NCBI RefSeq assembly: GCF_001887355.1
Contig: NZ_MPIN01000009.1
Coordinates: forward strand, 310,001-374,000
Length of the DNA stretch: 64,000 nucleotides
DNA from: Cystobacter ferrugineus
GTDB taxonomy: Bacteria; Myxococcota; Myxococcia; Myxococcales; Myxococcaceae
Direction: 5' to 3'
In this document: in pieces, positions 25,712 through 34,814 of the stretch
How the letters are laid out: the number at the start of each line of letters is the position of its first letter
Numbering within the stretch: the stretch's first letter is position 1
Notes under the pieces: model-generated
The model's input: the letters and a program-made list of their open reading frames with translations, nothing else
What the model was told of the DNA's origin: nothing
Database searches by the model: none
Position numbers and translations under genes: made by a program

Positions 25712-26677
25712 TCAGACACGCACGAGCAGGGCGAACTGGTGCGCGCCAATGCCCAGCCCCACCATCACCAGGTACTTCGTGCGCAGCTCGCGATGGAAGC
25801 GCGCCAGCGTCACGGGCAGGGAGGCGTGAACCATGTTGCCGAAATCCTCGTAGGTATCCAGGTACTCGCGTGGACGGAGCTGGGCGGCCCAGTGGTCCAT
25901 CAGCTTGCGCGTGGCCTGGTGGGAGATGAGTGTGACGTCGTTGCGGTGGATGCCATGTCTGGCGAGCAACCGCGCCACGAGCCTCGGCGGCCCGTCCATC
26001 CCCGAGGACAGGAAGGCCTGGATGCCCGCATCCGGAGCAATGCCATACGTGGGCTGCTCCACCCCCGAGCCAGGACGCGACGCCATGGTCATCGCGCCGT
26101 ACTCGCCGCTGAAGGTGTCCGCCGCCCAGTCCACCAGCACCAGGCGCTCGCCCGCCCCCACCACCGCCGCGCCCGCCCCATCCCCAATGCCAATGGCATG
26201 GCCCTGGCCGTAGTCCACGTTGCGCGTCCACCCCGAGCCCACCGCCACCAGCGCGTGCCGGATGCTCCCCGCCCGCAACGCCTCCCACGCCAGAACCACG
26301 CCCATCAGGAAGTTGGCGAAGTCCGCCTGCACCGGGATGACCAGCGCCTCCTGCCCCAACCCCAGCTCGCGGTGCACCGCGTAGAGCGCGTTGGGCGAGA
26401 CGAACTCCGACACGGACACGTAGCCGTAGAGCCGCTCCACCGCCTCGGGCCGCACCCCCGCGTCCTCCAGCGCCACCCGCCCCGCCCGCGCCGTCAGCGT
26501 CGCCAGCGACTCCCCGGGCGCCAGCACCCGGCGCTCCCGGTTGCCATAGAAGAGCGCATGTTCCCCTCCTCCCCGGGCGGCGGCGCGCCGTAGCGGCTCG
26601 AAGAGCGGATCGTCATTTCGGCGCACCTGCTCCGGCACCGCGGCGCCTACCCCCAACAGCGCGAAGTCACTCGACAT
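25712..26677 (-). CDS. KAS III (FabH)-like protein lacking the catalytic cysteine
   Basis: The 321-residue protein has the thiolase fold of 3-oxoacyl-ACP synthase III: LLGVGAAVPEQVRRND at the N-terminus, GIGDGAGAAVVGAGE in the middle, the catalytic His in SHQATRKLM and the Asn in FGNMVHASLP. At the nucleophile site, where FabH reads AACAGF, this protein has ADFANF, so Cys is replaced by Phe. Ordinary acyl-enzyme condensation is therefore impossible. Acyl transfer or an accessory role are possible, as for PqsB-like inactive partners. Its gene follows the ThDP enzyme after 11 bases, in one operon. Confidence 0.82.
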   Translation of the reverse strand: MSSDFALLGVGAAVPEQVRRNDDPLFEPLRRAAARGGGEHALFYGNRERRVLAPGESLATLTARAGRVALEDAGVRPEAVERLYGYVSVSEFVSPNALYAVHRELGLGQEALVIPVQADFANFLMGVVLAWEALRAGSIRHALVAVGSGWTRNVDYGQGHAIGIGDGAGAAVVGAGERLVLVDWAADTFSGEYGAMTMASRPGSGVEQPTYGIAPDAGIQAFLSSGMDGPPRLVARLLARHGIHRNDVTLISHQATRKLMDHWAAQLRPREYLDTYEDFGNMVHASLPVTLARFHRELRTKYLVMVGLGIGAHQFALLVRV

Positions 26678-26688
26678 GGTGCGCGCCC

Positions 26689-28563
26689 CTACCTGCCGTC
26701 CGAGGCCACCGCGGCGAAACGGTCCCCGTACGGCGGCACCTCGCGGTAGTCGACGCGCGCGATGATGACCTGCGGCTGCCCCAGCTCGTCCGCGCGGCGC
26801 AGCACCTCGGGCAGCAGCGCCGCGAGCTGCCCCGGCCCATCCACGGTATACGCGCGCGCACCGAGCGACTCGGCGAAGGCGGCGAGGTCCGGATCGCCCA
26901 GGCCGTAGAAGTCGTCCTCCAGGGGCACGGTGGTGTCCTGCGCGTGCTCCCCGTGGTTGACCATGCCCAGGTAGTTGTCATTGAGCACCAGCGTCACCGT
27001 GCCCACCCGGTAGCGCGACGCGGTCAAGAGCTCCGTGCCATTCATCAGGAACGCGCCATCCCCGGTGATGGCCACCGCGGCCCGCTCCGGCCGGCCCAGC
27101 TTGCCGCCGATGACGGCCCCGCAGGACCAGCCCATGGAGGACAGGCCGCACGGGAAGAAGATGCGCGTGGGAGGCGTGAGCCGCAGCAGGTGCGACGCCC
27201 AGCCCGTGCAGTTGCCCATGTCGATGTACAGATCCATGTCCGCACGCAGGTGCGCGTTCAGCTCGGCCATGAGCTGCTGCGGCTTGACCATGCCCTCGGC
27301 CTGGGGCGCGCGGGGGCTCGGCACGGGCTCGCGCAGCTCCACCATCCGCGACCAGCGCTCACGCAGCCGCTCTCCCCCGGGAGGGCCGCCGCGCCGCCCC
27401 CGCTCCACCAGTCCCGCCACCACCGAGCCCACGTCCGCGACGATGGGCAGGCGCACCGGCAGGAACTGCCCGATGTGGGCCGACTGGGCATCCACCTGGA
27501 TGACACTGTCGATGGACTGCAGGTGCTTGTTGAAGCCGCGGCTGGCCCACTCCCCCATCCGGCTGCCCAGCACGAGCAGCACGTCCACGCCCTCGCGCAC
27601 GTACGCCTCCGCGCGCCGGCTGCCCGCCAGCCCCAGCACCCCCAGCGACAGCGGCTCGTCCTCGGAGAACAGCCCCTTGCCGCGCAGGCTCGTGGCCACC
27701 GGAATCCCCTGCTCGGAGACGAAGGCGGTGAAGGCCTCGCCGTGGGTGCCCAGGGCCTCGCGCGCCCCGGAGCCCAGGACGATGAGCGGCCGGCGCGCGG
27801 CGCGCAGCAGTTGGAAGGTCTCGTCCAGATCCTCGGGAGCCGCCGCGGGCGGGCGCGCGCGGAAGGCCCCCCGGGTGGTGGGCAGCGTGGCGTGGCGGAT
27901 GCGCTGGCGCGCGATGTTGGAGGGGATGCTCAGGTGCGCCGCCCCACCGGGCAGCCCGTGCACCACGCGCAACACCCGCGCCAGCAGACGCTGGAAGCTC
28001 TGCGCGTCCACGACGCCCGCCGACACGGCGCTCGCCTGGCGGAACACCTCCACCGTGTTCACCCCGTGCGTGCCCGTGCTCTCCTGGATGGCGTTGAGGC
28101 CGAAGCGATCCGTGGCCACCTGCCCGCTGATGGCCAAGAGCGGCACGCCGTCCAGGTGCGCCGAGGCCACGCCCGTGAGCGCGTTGGTGGCCCCCGGGCC
28201 CGCCGTCACCAGGCACACGCCCAGCTTGCCCGTGGCGCGCGCATAGCCGTCCGCCATGAAGGCCGCGCCCCCCTCATGCGAGGCGATGACGAAGCGGATG
28301 GAGCCATGCTGGCGCAGCGCCTGCTGGAAGGGTGCGATGTTGCCCCCGGGAATCCCGAAGACGGCGTCGACCTCTTCCGCCTCCAGGTGCGCCACCACGC
28401 AGTCCGTGACGGACACCTCCTCCACCCGCCGGAAGCCCAGGCCTCGCGCCTCCCACTCCCGGGGAACCCCTCCCCCCGCGCCCTGGCCCTCCAAGGCGAG
28501 CAAGGCGGGGGGCAGCGCGGGGGATGAGTCGACCTGGAATTCGATGTGCGAGGAGAAGGACAT
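26689..28563 (-). CDS. Thiamine-diphosphate-dependent enzyme (acetolactate synthase-like)
   Basis: A 624-residue cytoplasmic enzyme. The Pyr domain has FGIPGGN and the activating Glu in SHEGGAAFMADGYARATG. A central DHS-like domain follows (RRPLIVLGSGARE). The PP domain carries the ThDP motif GDGAFLMNG...LNDN. This is the layout of acetolactate synthase, benzoylformate decarboxylase and acyloin synthases. No regulatory subunit is adjacent and the partner is a KAS III-like gene, so a role in secondary-metabolite acyloin formation is more likely than branched-chain amino acid synthesis. About 45 extra residues precede the domain; the ATG at 28563 is a best guess. Confidence 0.82.
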   Translation of the reverse strand: MSFSSHIEFQVDSSPALPPALLALEGQGAGGGVPREWEARGLGFRRVEEVSVTDCVVAHLEAEEVDAVFGIPGGNIAPFQQALRQHGSIRFVIASHEGGAAFMADGYARATGKLGVCLVTAGPGATNALTGVASAHLDGVPLLAISGQVATDRFGLNAIQESTGTHGVNTVEVFRQASAVSAGVVDAQSFQRLLARVLRVVHGLPGGAAHLSIPSNIARQRIRHATLPTTRGAFRARPPAAAPEDLDETFQLLRAARRPLIVLGSGAREALGTHGEAFTAFVSEQGIPVATSLRGKGLFSEDEPLSLGVLGLAGSRRAEAYVREGVDVLLVLGSRMGEWASRGFNKHLQSIDSVIQVDAQSAHIGQFLPVRLPIVADVGSVVAGLVERGRRGGPPGGERLRERWSRMVELREPVPSPRAPQAEGMVKPQQLMAELNAHLRADMDLYIDMGNCTGWASHLLRLTPPTRIFFPCGLSSMGWSCGAVIGGKLGRPERAAVAITGDGAFLMNGTELLTASRYRVGTVTLVLNDNYLGMVNHGEHAQDTTVPLEDDFYGLGDPDLAAFAESLGARAYTVDGPGQLAALLPEVLRRADELGQPQVIIARVDYREVPPYGDRFAAVASDGR

Positions 28564-28668
28564 GAGCCGGGGGGTGCCTTCGCTGGGGGTGTAAAAATCC
28601 GCCCCCAATACACCAGGCAAGCACACCCACACAAGCCGCGTCAGCATAATTTAGCGTTCTTGCTGGAA

Positions 28669-29316
28669 TCAGGACGAGGATATGCCGGGGAGATCGGCCC
28701 GCAACCCGGTGATGAGCCGCTCGAGGCCAAAAGCGAAGCGCGTGTCGAGGTCCGTGTCGAAGATGTCGTCGAGCGCCGCGAGCACGTGGGGGAAGCGCTC
28801 CTCTGGGAAGGAGGCGAAGCGCGCGCGGCTCCGGGGCAGATCCACGGGCTCGGGGTTGAAGCGCGGATCGAGCGCCTGTTCCTCCATGCTGAAGCCAATC
28901 ACATAATAGACGAGGGAGAAGCTCCCCCAGGCGGCCACGCGCGACGAGGCGCCCGCGCGCCGCAGCGCCCCCATCTGCGCCTCGCTCACACGCAGGATGT
29001 TCTCCGTGACGATGTAGGTGCCCGCGAAGACGCGCGCCCCGTCCCGGCGCGACAGCAGTGCCCGGCGCAGCTCGGTCGCCACCCGCCGCAGCACCTCGTC
29101 CCAGGGCAGCCCGGGCTCCACGTCGCGCGCCACCGGATCCACCAGCGCGTCCGCCATCCCATCCAACAACGCCTGCTTGTTGGCGAAGTGCCAGTAGAGC
29201 GACGGGGCCTGGATCTCCAGGCGCTGCGCCAGCTTGCGCATCGTCACCCCTTCGATTCCCGCCTCGTCCAGCAACACCAACGCCTCCCGCACCACCCGCT
29301 CCCTCTGAATGCGCAT
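28669..29316 (-). CDS. TetR-family regulator of the ThDP/monooxygenase cluster
   Basis: A 215-residue TetR protein: HTH helices RERVVREALVLLDEAGIEGV then TMRKLAQRLEIQAPSLYWHF. The C-terminal half resembles TetR_C of the tetracycline-repressor class (DPVARDVEPGLPWDEVLRRV). It is divergent from the FAD monooxygenase and upstream of the ThDP and KAS III-like genes on its own strand. The operator pair at 29344-29376 lies between the divergent starts, so it should repress both directions until a small ligand, perhaps the cluster product, binds. Confidence 0.9.
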   Translation of the reverse strand: MRIQRERVVREALVLLDEAGIEGVTMRKLAQRLEIQAPSLYWHFANKQALLDGMADALVDPVARDVEPGLPWDEVLRRVATELRRALLSRRDGARVFAGTYIVTENILRVSEAQMGALRRAGASSRVAAWGSFSLVYYVIGFSMEEQALDPRFNPEPVDLPRSRARFASFPEERFPHVLAALDDIFDTDLDTRFAFGLERLITGLRADLPGISSS

Positions 29317-29343
29317 GACTCCTCCCGGCTCCCGCTTGACAGC

Positions 29344-29376
29344 CTAACACTGTTAGTCCACAACTAACGGTGTTAG
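29344..29376. promoter_or_regulatory. Duplicated TetR operator
   Basis: CTAACACTGTTAG (29344-29356) and CTAACGGTGTTAG (29364-29376) are two 13-bp palindromes seven bases apart, and each is also the near-inverse of the other. They lie between the TetR start (29316) and the monooxygenase start (29390). Half-site CTAAC, and thus the AT content, stands out from the GC-rich surroundings. Confidence 0.85.
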
Positions 29377-29389
29377 ATTGGAGGCAGCG

Positions 29390-30850
29390 ATGACACGAGA
29401 GCAGGTGGAAGTGGCCGTCGTGGGTGGAGGCCCGGTGGGGTTGATGCTGGCCAGCGAGCTGGCCCTGGGGGGAGTGAAGGTGGCGGTGTACGAGCGAAGG
29501 AAGGAGCGGGTCGCCCAGTCACGCGCCCTGTCCGTGCACCCGCGCACCCTGGAGATCCTGGCGCTCCGGGGGCTGGAGCAGCGCTTCCTGGCGCGCGGCA
29601 AGTCCCTGTCGACGGGGCACTACGCCGCGCTGGACACGCGCCTGGACTTCTCGGTGCTCGACACGACGTTCCCCTATTCGCTGTTCATCCCCCAGACGCT
29701 CACCGAGGCACTCCTGGAGGAGCGCGCACGGGAGGTGGGCGTGGCGCTGCATCGCGGCCACCGCGTCAGCGGGCTGTGGCAGGACGCCGAGGGCGTGCGG
29801 CTCGAGGGAGAGCGGGAGGGCGGGACGTTCCAGGTGAGGGCCCGGTACGTGGTGGGCGCGGATGGCGCGCGCAGCGTGGTGCGCTCGCTGGCGGGCATCT
29901 CCTTCCCGGGCACCGACGTGACGACCACCCAGATGCTGGGGGATGTCATCCTCGCGGAGCCTCCCCCTCGGCCCGTGATGTCGCACACGAGCCTGAGTGG
30001 CGGCGCGATGCTCGTCCCCCTCGGAGACGGCGTCCATCACCGGATCGTCGTGGTCTCGCCCGGCCGGCAGCACGTCCCGCTGTCCGAGCCCGTCACCCTG
30101 GAGGAGCTGGCGGGAGCGGTCCGCGAGGTGGTGGGCACGGACTTCGGGATGCACTCGCCGGCGTGGCTGTCGCGCTTCGGCAACGAGACGCGCCACGCCA
30201 GCCGCTACCGCGAGGGCCGCGTGTTCCTGGTGGGTGACGCCGCCCACATCCACATGCCGGCGGGTGGACAGGGCCTCAACGTGGGGCTCCAGGACGCGAT
30301 GAACCTGGGCTGGAAGCTGGCGGGCGTGATGCGGGGCCTCGCGCCCACCTCGCTCCTCGACAGCTACCACCACGAGCGCCACCCCGTGGGCGCGCGGCTC
30401 ATCCAGAACACGCTGAGCCAGACGGCGCTCATGACCCACTTCAACCCGGCGGGAATGGCCTTGCGCGACACCTTCTGTGCGCTGCTCACCCAACCCCACG
30501 TCAACCGCATGTTCGCCGAGCAGATCTCCGCCTTCGACGTGGCCTACCCCCCCCCGCCCCTCACCGCCCCGGAGGGACTGAAGGTGGAGCCCGCCGTCTC
30601 CGGCACGCGCCTGGCCGACCAACCGCTGCGCTGCGAAGGAGGCGCCACGCGTTCGCTCTACTCCCTGCTGCACGAGGGCAAATGGCTGCTGCTGCGCCGG
30701 CCCGCCTCCGCGCGCCTGGAGCTGCCCGCCCCCTGGAGCGGCTGGACGACCCAGCTCACCGCCGAGCTGTCACGCGAAGTGCCGGGCCTGGACGCCTGGA
30801 GTTCGCTCCTGGTGCGTCCGGACGGACACCTGGGTTACGTCTCGCATTGA
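29390..30850 (+). CDS. FAD-dependent aromatic/polyketide monooxygenase
   Basis: A 486-residue flavoprotein of the PHBH/MhpA/polyketide-hydroxylase family. It has the Rossmann motif VAVVGGGPVGLMLASELAL, the conserved Arg region (SRALSVHPRTLEIL), the DG motif (YVVGADGARSVVRSLAG) and the second FAD motif (GRVFLVGDAAHIHMPAGGQG). Length is normal, including a thioredoxin-like C-terminal part. The ATG at 29390 follows GGAGG. It is transcribed away from TetR under the duplicated operator, and probably hydroxylates the product of the ThDP/KAS III-like pair. The substrate is unknown; self-resistance by drug hydroxylation is an alternative. Confidence 0.88.
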   Translation: MTREQVEVAVVGGGPVGLMLASELALGGVKVAVYERRKERVAQSRALSVHPRTLEILALRGLEQRFLARGKSLSTGHYAALDTRLDFSVLDTTFPYSLFIPQTLTEALLEERAREVGVALHRGHRVSGLWQDAEGVRLEGEREGGTFQVRARYVVGADGARSVVRSLAGISFPGTDVTTTQMLGDVILAEPPPRPVMSHTSLSGGAMLVPLGDGVHHRIVVVSPGRQHVPLSEPVTLEELAGAVREVVGTDFGMHSPAWLSRFGNETRHASRYREGRVFLVGDAAHIHMPAGGQGLNVGLQDAMNLGWKLAGVMRGLAPTSLLDSYHHERHPVGARLIQNTLSQTALMTHFNPAGMALRDTFCALLTQPHVNRMFAEQISAFDVAYPPPPLTAPEGLKVEPAVSGTRLADQPLRCEGGATRSLYSLLHEGKWLLLRRPASARLELPAPWSGWTTQLTAELSREVPGLDAWSSLLVRPDGHLGYVSH

Positions 30851-31012
30851 GGCGGCCCGCCGCCCCGTCTCTCCTTCTCTCATCCAGTCGCTGGCCAGGC
30901 CGGTAATCCCTGACATCTCGTAGAATTCCGCGTGCACGTCCGTCTGCCTTTTCCAGTCGAGGCACGGGTTGCCACACGCTTTGTCTCCCCCCTCGGGGTC
31001 CAGGCAAGCACG

Positions 31013-31034
31013 TCTCGATTTATAATTCCGCGAG
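31013..31034 (+). promoter_or_regulatory. Possible promoter of the sensor kinase gene
   Basis: An AT-rich patch contains TATAAT (31021-31026) framed by a small inverted repeat TCTCG/CGAGA (31013-31017 and 31030-31034). It lies about 90 bases before the kinase start in a 265-base gap. No good -35 box is seen. Confidence 0.4.
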
Positions 31035-31115
31035 AATATGTCATCATGGGCGGAATCTCGCCCGAGCACCCGGCCCGGGAGCACCGTATCGCTCGAGAGT
31101 CAAAGGAGAGGATGG

Positions 31116-32741
31116 ATGGGTACGACGGCGTCCGGAAGCGCTGGGTCCGAGAAGCCAGAGGGGGCCCCCCGGAGGGTCTCCTCGGAAGCAGCCCTCCACG
31201 TGCTGATGTCCAGGGGGCGGCCGGGCGTGGATCCCGCGCCCCTCCACGAGTTCGTCCAACATGTCGCCGAGGTCTTCGGCGTCACCAGTGCCGTGCTCGT
31301 GCAGTGGAGCCCCGGCGAGGAGCGGCTCCACCCCCTCGCGCTCTGGAGTCGCGGCCAGCCCCACGAGGAGCCCGCCGTCACGCCCCGGGGCAGCGTGCTG
31401 GACGAAGTGTTGCGCCAGGACGTCTTTCATTGCCCCGAGGACGCGCACGCGCGGTTTCCCGAGGATGAATGGCTGCGGCGCCTGGGCGCCCAGGGCGTGC
31501 TGGGCATGAGGGTGAGGAGCTCTCGCGAGGAAGTGCTCGGGGCCCTCGTCCTGATGCATGACGAGCCCCTGGAGGTGGCCTCCGCGGACCTCGCCTGGCT
31601 GAGGGCCTTCTGCCTGCTGGCGAGCACGTCCCTGGAGCATCTCCAGACACGGGCCGAGCTGGACGAGGCACGTGACTTCCTGCACAAGACGCTCGACGCC
31701 ATCCAGAAGCCCATCTTCGTGAAGGACCGGGCGCACCGGTTCGTCTTCACGAACGAGGCGTTCTGCCACTTCATGGGCAGGCCCGAGGAGAAGCTGCTCG
31801 GCAGGTCCGACCGGGACCTCGTGCCCGCCCACGAGGCGGACATCTTCTGGCAACAGGACGAGCGGGTCTTCACCACCGGCCAACCCAACGAGAACGAGGA
31901 GACCCACACGGACAGCACGCGGGGCACCCGCACCCTCGTCACCCTGAAGGCGAGCTTCACCAGCGCCAGGGGCCAGCCCTTCCTCGTCGGCGTCATCCGC
32001 GACGTGAGCGAGCACAAGCGCATGGAGGCCCGTCTGAGGATGGCGGACCGGATGGTGACCGTGGGCACCATGGCCGCGAGCGTCGCGCACGAAATCAACA
32101 ACCCGCTGTCCTATGTCAACGCGAGCCTCAACTTCCTGCGCGAGCAACTCGCCCAGGAGGACGTCACGCGGCTGTCCCTGGACGAGCTGCGCGAGGCGGT
32201 GGCCGATGCGCTCGAGGGCACCGGGCGCGTGCGCACCATCGTGCAGGACCTGAGGACCTTCGCCCGCGCGGATGACGAGCGGGTCGAGCCCATGGACATC
32301 CATCAGGTCATCGGCAGCGCGCTGCGCATGGTGCGCCACCAGCTCCAGGAGCACGCGCGCTGGGAGCTCGAGCTGGAGCCGGTGCCGCAGGTGCTGGGCA
32401 ATCCGGCCCGCCTGGGCCAGGTGGTGGTGAACCTGCTGGTCAACGCGCTCCAGGCCTTCGTCCAGAGCGATCCCCAGCACAATCGGATCCGCATCGCGTC
32501 CCGGGTGAGTGACACGGGCCAGGTCGTGGTGGAGGTGGAGGACAATGGGCGGGGCATGGCCCCCGAGGTGCTCGCACGCCTCTTCACCCCCTTCTTCACC
32601 ACCAAGCCCACGGGCGAGGGCACGGGACTGGGGCTCACCATCTCCCAGTCCATCATCCAGGCCATGGGGGGACGCATCGAGGTGAGCAGTGCCCTCGGCC
32701 AGGGCAGCACCTTCCGGCTGCTGCTGCCCCGCCTCTCGTGA
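31116..32741 (+). CDS. Soluble sensor histidine kinase (GAF-PAS-HisKA-HATPase)
   Basis: A 541-residue cytoplasmic kinase. Residues about 45-190 form a GAF-type domain (FVQHVAEVFGVTSAVLVQW...). A PAS domain follows (TLDAIQKPIFVKDRAHRFVF ... GVIRDVSEHKRMEARL, about 200-320). The H box is MAASVAHEINNPLSYVNASL and the ATPase has N, G1 and G2 boxes (VVNLLVNALQAF; VEDNGRGMAPEVL; GEGTGLGLTISQSI). There is no receiver domain and no response regulator beside it, so it is an orphan kinase. AAGGAGAGG precedes the ATG at 31116. The signal is unknown. Confidence 0.9.
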   Translation: MGTTASGSAGSEKPEGAPRRVSSEAALHVLMSRGRPGVDPAPLHEFVQHVAEVFGVTSAVLVQWSPGEERLHPLALWSRGQPHEEPAVTPRGSVLDEVLRQDVFHCPEDAHARFPEDEWLRRLGAQGVLGMRVRSSREEVLGALVLMHDEPLEVASADLAWLRAFCLLASTSLEHLQTRAELDEARDFLHKTLDAIQKPIFVKDRAHRFVFTNEAFCHFMGRPEEKLLGRSDRDLVPAHEADIFWQQDERVFTTGQPNENEETHTDSTRGTRTLVTLKASFTSARGQPFLVGVIRDVSEHKRMEARLRMADRMVTVGTMAASVAHEINNPLSYVNASLNFLREQLAQEDVTRLSLDELREAVADALEGTGRVRTIVQDLRTFARADDERVEPMDIHQVIGSALRMVRHQLQEHARWELELEPVPQVLGNPARLGQVVVNLLVNALQAFVQSDPQHNRIRIASRVSDTGQVVVEVEDNGRGMAPEVLARLFTPFFTTKPTGEGTGLGLTISQSIIQAMGGRIEVSSALGQGSTFRLLLPRLS

Positions 32742-32767
32742 CAGGAGCCGGACCCGCCCCCCAGTGC

Positions 32768-34630
32768 CTAGTAGGCCAGGGCCACCCCATCCTTGCGCAT
32801 CTCCGTGGCCGCGCCGTAACGGCCCGGCCGGCGCTCGATGCACTGGTAGCCGCCAAAGCCCCCATCCGGCTCGCCCAGCTTCCACCCGAGCGCCGCCAGG
32901 GCCTTGCGCGTCGCCTCGGGCACGCCCGTCTCCAGCCGCAACAGGCCCGGCGTCTGTTGCGCCTCGCCCGTGGGCTCGGACGAGCCCTCGTGGTGCCAGC
33001 GGGGACTGTCCCCCGCTGCCTGCAAGTCCAGGCCGTAGTCCACCATGTTGATGATGATCTGCGCCTGTCCCTGGGGCTGCATGTCTCCCCCCATGACGCC
33101 GAACGCCAGCCACGGCTCGCCCCCGCGCACGGCGAATCCCGGGATGATCGTCTGGAAGGGCCGCTTGCCGGGCGCATACAGGTTGGGATGCCCGTCGGTC
33201 AGCGAGAACAACTCACCCCGATCCTGGAACATGAAGCCCAGGGTGGGATGGCCCGTGCCCGTTCCGTCCGGCACCAGGCCCGAGCCCATGCCACGGAAGT
33301 TCGACTGGATGAGTGACACCATCATCCCGTTCTTGTCCGCGGTGCACAGGTAGGTGGTGTCGCCCCGGCTCGGCGCGTCCATCGGCATCACGCGCTCCAT
33401 CACCCGGTCGGCACGGATGAGCTTCGCGCGCTCGGCCGCGTAGGCGGGGCTGTTGAGCTGCTCCAGCGGCGCGCGGAAGAAGTTGGGGTCGGCGAAGTAG
33501 CGGGCCCGGTCCTCGAACGCCAGCCGCTTGGCCTCCACCTGATGATGGATGGATTGAGCGCTCTGGAAGCCCATGCCACGCAGGTCGAAGTGGCGCAGGA
33601 TGCCGAGCATCTGCAGGGTGCTCAGCCCCTGGCTGTTGGGCGCCAGCCCATAGACATCCACGCCGCGGTAGTCGGTGGACAGCGGCTCGGTCCACTCCGC
33701 GTGGTGGGCGGACAGGTCCGCGCGGGTCATCCAGCCACCGATGCGGCGGAAGTAGCGCTCGATGGCCTGCGCGATCGGGCCCGCGTAGAATGCCTCCCTC
33801 CCACCCCGCGCGATGAGCTTGTAGGTGCGTGCCAGATCCGGGTTGCGCCAGACGTCACCCTCGGCGGCCGCGGCGCCCGGGCCGTAGACACGCTCGGCGT
33901 TGGCCGTCTCCTCGACTCCCGAGCCCGGCTTCAGGAAGCGCGCGAGGTTGCGGCCGAGGTAGTAGCCGATCGTCTGCACCTGGGGGACTCCCGCCTGAGC
34001 GTGGGCGATGGCCGCCTGGAACAGCTCCGCCCACTTCAGCCGGCCATAGCGCTGGTGCAGGGACCACCAGGCATCCACCGCGCCGGGAACACTGACCGAC
34101 GTCATGCCCACCCGGGGCACGAACCCATTCACCGCGCGCCGGCGCACCTCCTCCAGGGACAGGCCCCGGGGCGAGCGGCCCGAGCCATTCAGCCCCACCA
34201 CCTTGCGCGTCTTGGGATCCCACAGCATGGCGAAGCAGTCCCCGCCAATTCCGCAGCTCACCGGCTCCACGAAGCCCAGCACCGCGTTGGCGGCGATGGC
34301 CGCGTCCACCGCCGAGCCCCCCGCGCGCAGGATGTCGATGGCGGCCAGGGTGGCCAGGGGATGCGCCGTGGCGGCCGCGCCATTCACGCCCCATGCGGCC
34401 GAGCGGCTCGCGTAGCTCGCCCCGGCGATCCGATCTCCGGAATGCACGTCGGGCCGCTTCAGGTTCGGGTTCACGGCTCCGGCCTCGGCACGGGAGGGAG
34501 CCGGCGCGGGGGCGTCATCGGTGGTGCGAGTGGGCGCGGCGGGAGGCGTGGACGCGGGCTGCTGCGACGTCGCATGGGCGACGGCCGAGAGACCCACGGG
34601 AAGAGCGGCGAGGAAGGTGCGGCGGCGCAT
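32768..34630 (-). CDS. Gamma-glutamyltransferase-family Ntn hydrolase, exported
   Basis: A 620-residue precursor with a twin-arginine-like signal (MRRRTFLAALPVGLSAVAHA). Motifs of the GGT fold are AHPLATLAAIDILRAGGSAV, EPVSCGIGGDCF, and the autoprocessing/nucleophile Thr in SRGDTTYLCTADKNG (about Thr425), which would split the chain into large and small subunits. GMGSGLVPDG and MGGDMQPQGQ are also family marks. True GGTs have TTHxSVxD; this DTTYLCTAD variant suggests a relative with a different substrate, such as cephalosporin-acylase-like or glutathione-derivative hydrolases. A stretch rich in Pro, Thr and Ala links signal and enzyme. Confidence 0.85.
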   Translation of the reverse strand: MRRRTFLAALPVGLSAVAHATSQQPASTPPAAPTRTTDDAPAPAPSRAEAGAVNPNLKRPDVHSGDRIAGASYASRSAAWGVNGAAATAHPLATLAAIDILRAGGSAVDAAIAANAVLGFVEPVSCGIGGDCFAMLWDPKTRKVVGLNGSGRSPRGLSLEEVRRRAVNGFVPRVGMTSVSVPGAVDAWWSLHQRYGRLKWAELFQAAIAHAQAGVPQVQTIGYYLGRNLARFLKPGSGVEETANAERVYGPGAAAAEGDVWRNPDLARTYKLIARGGREAFYAGPIAQAIERYFRRIGGWMTRADLSAHHAEWTEPLSTDYRGVDVYGLAPNSQGLSTLQMLGILRHFDLRGMGFQSAQSIHHQVEAKRLAFEDRARYFADPNFFRAPLEQLNSPAYAAERAKLIRADRVMERVMPMDAPSRGDTTYLCTADKNGMMVSLIQSNFRGMGSGLVPDGTGTGHPTLGFMFQDRGELFSLTDGHPNLYAPGKRPFQTIIPGFAVRGGEPWLAFGVMGGDMQPQGQAQIIINMVDYGLDLQAAGDSPRWHHEGSSEPTGEAQQTPGLLRLETGVPEATRKALAALGWKLGEPDGGFGGYQCIERRPGRYGAATEMRKDGVALAY

Positions 34631-34814
34631 GGTGGCTCCCATCAAGAGGGCCACCACTATAGGGGCAGGCAGGCGGACAGCGCCTCGCCGACCCCCCGGC
34701 ATCGCTTGCCGTGTGGGTGCCATGCGAAGCCCCCTCCCGACGACAAGCCCGCGCGGGACAAGTCACCCCAGGGCGGGTGAAGCACGGGGAGACGAGCCAC
34801 GCGCCCGCCGTGGA

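Noticed and set aside
31044-33113. 689-codon minus-strand frame opposite the sensor kinase
   Set aside because: No recognisable domain; covers two real genes on different strands, so it cannot be coding along with them.
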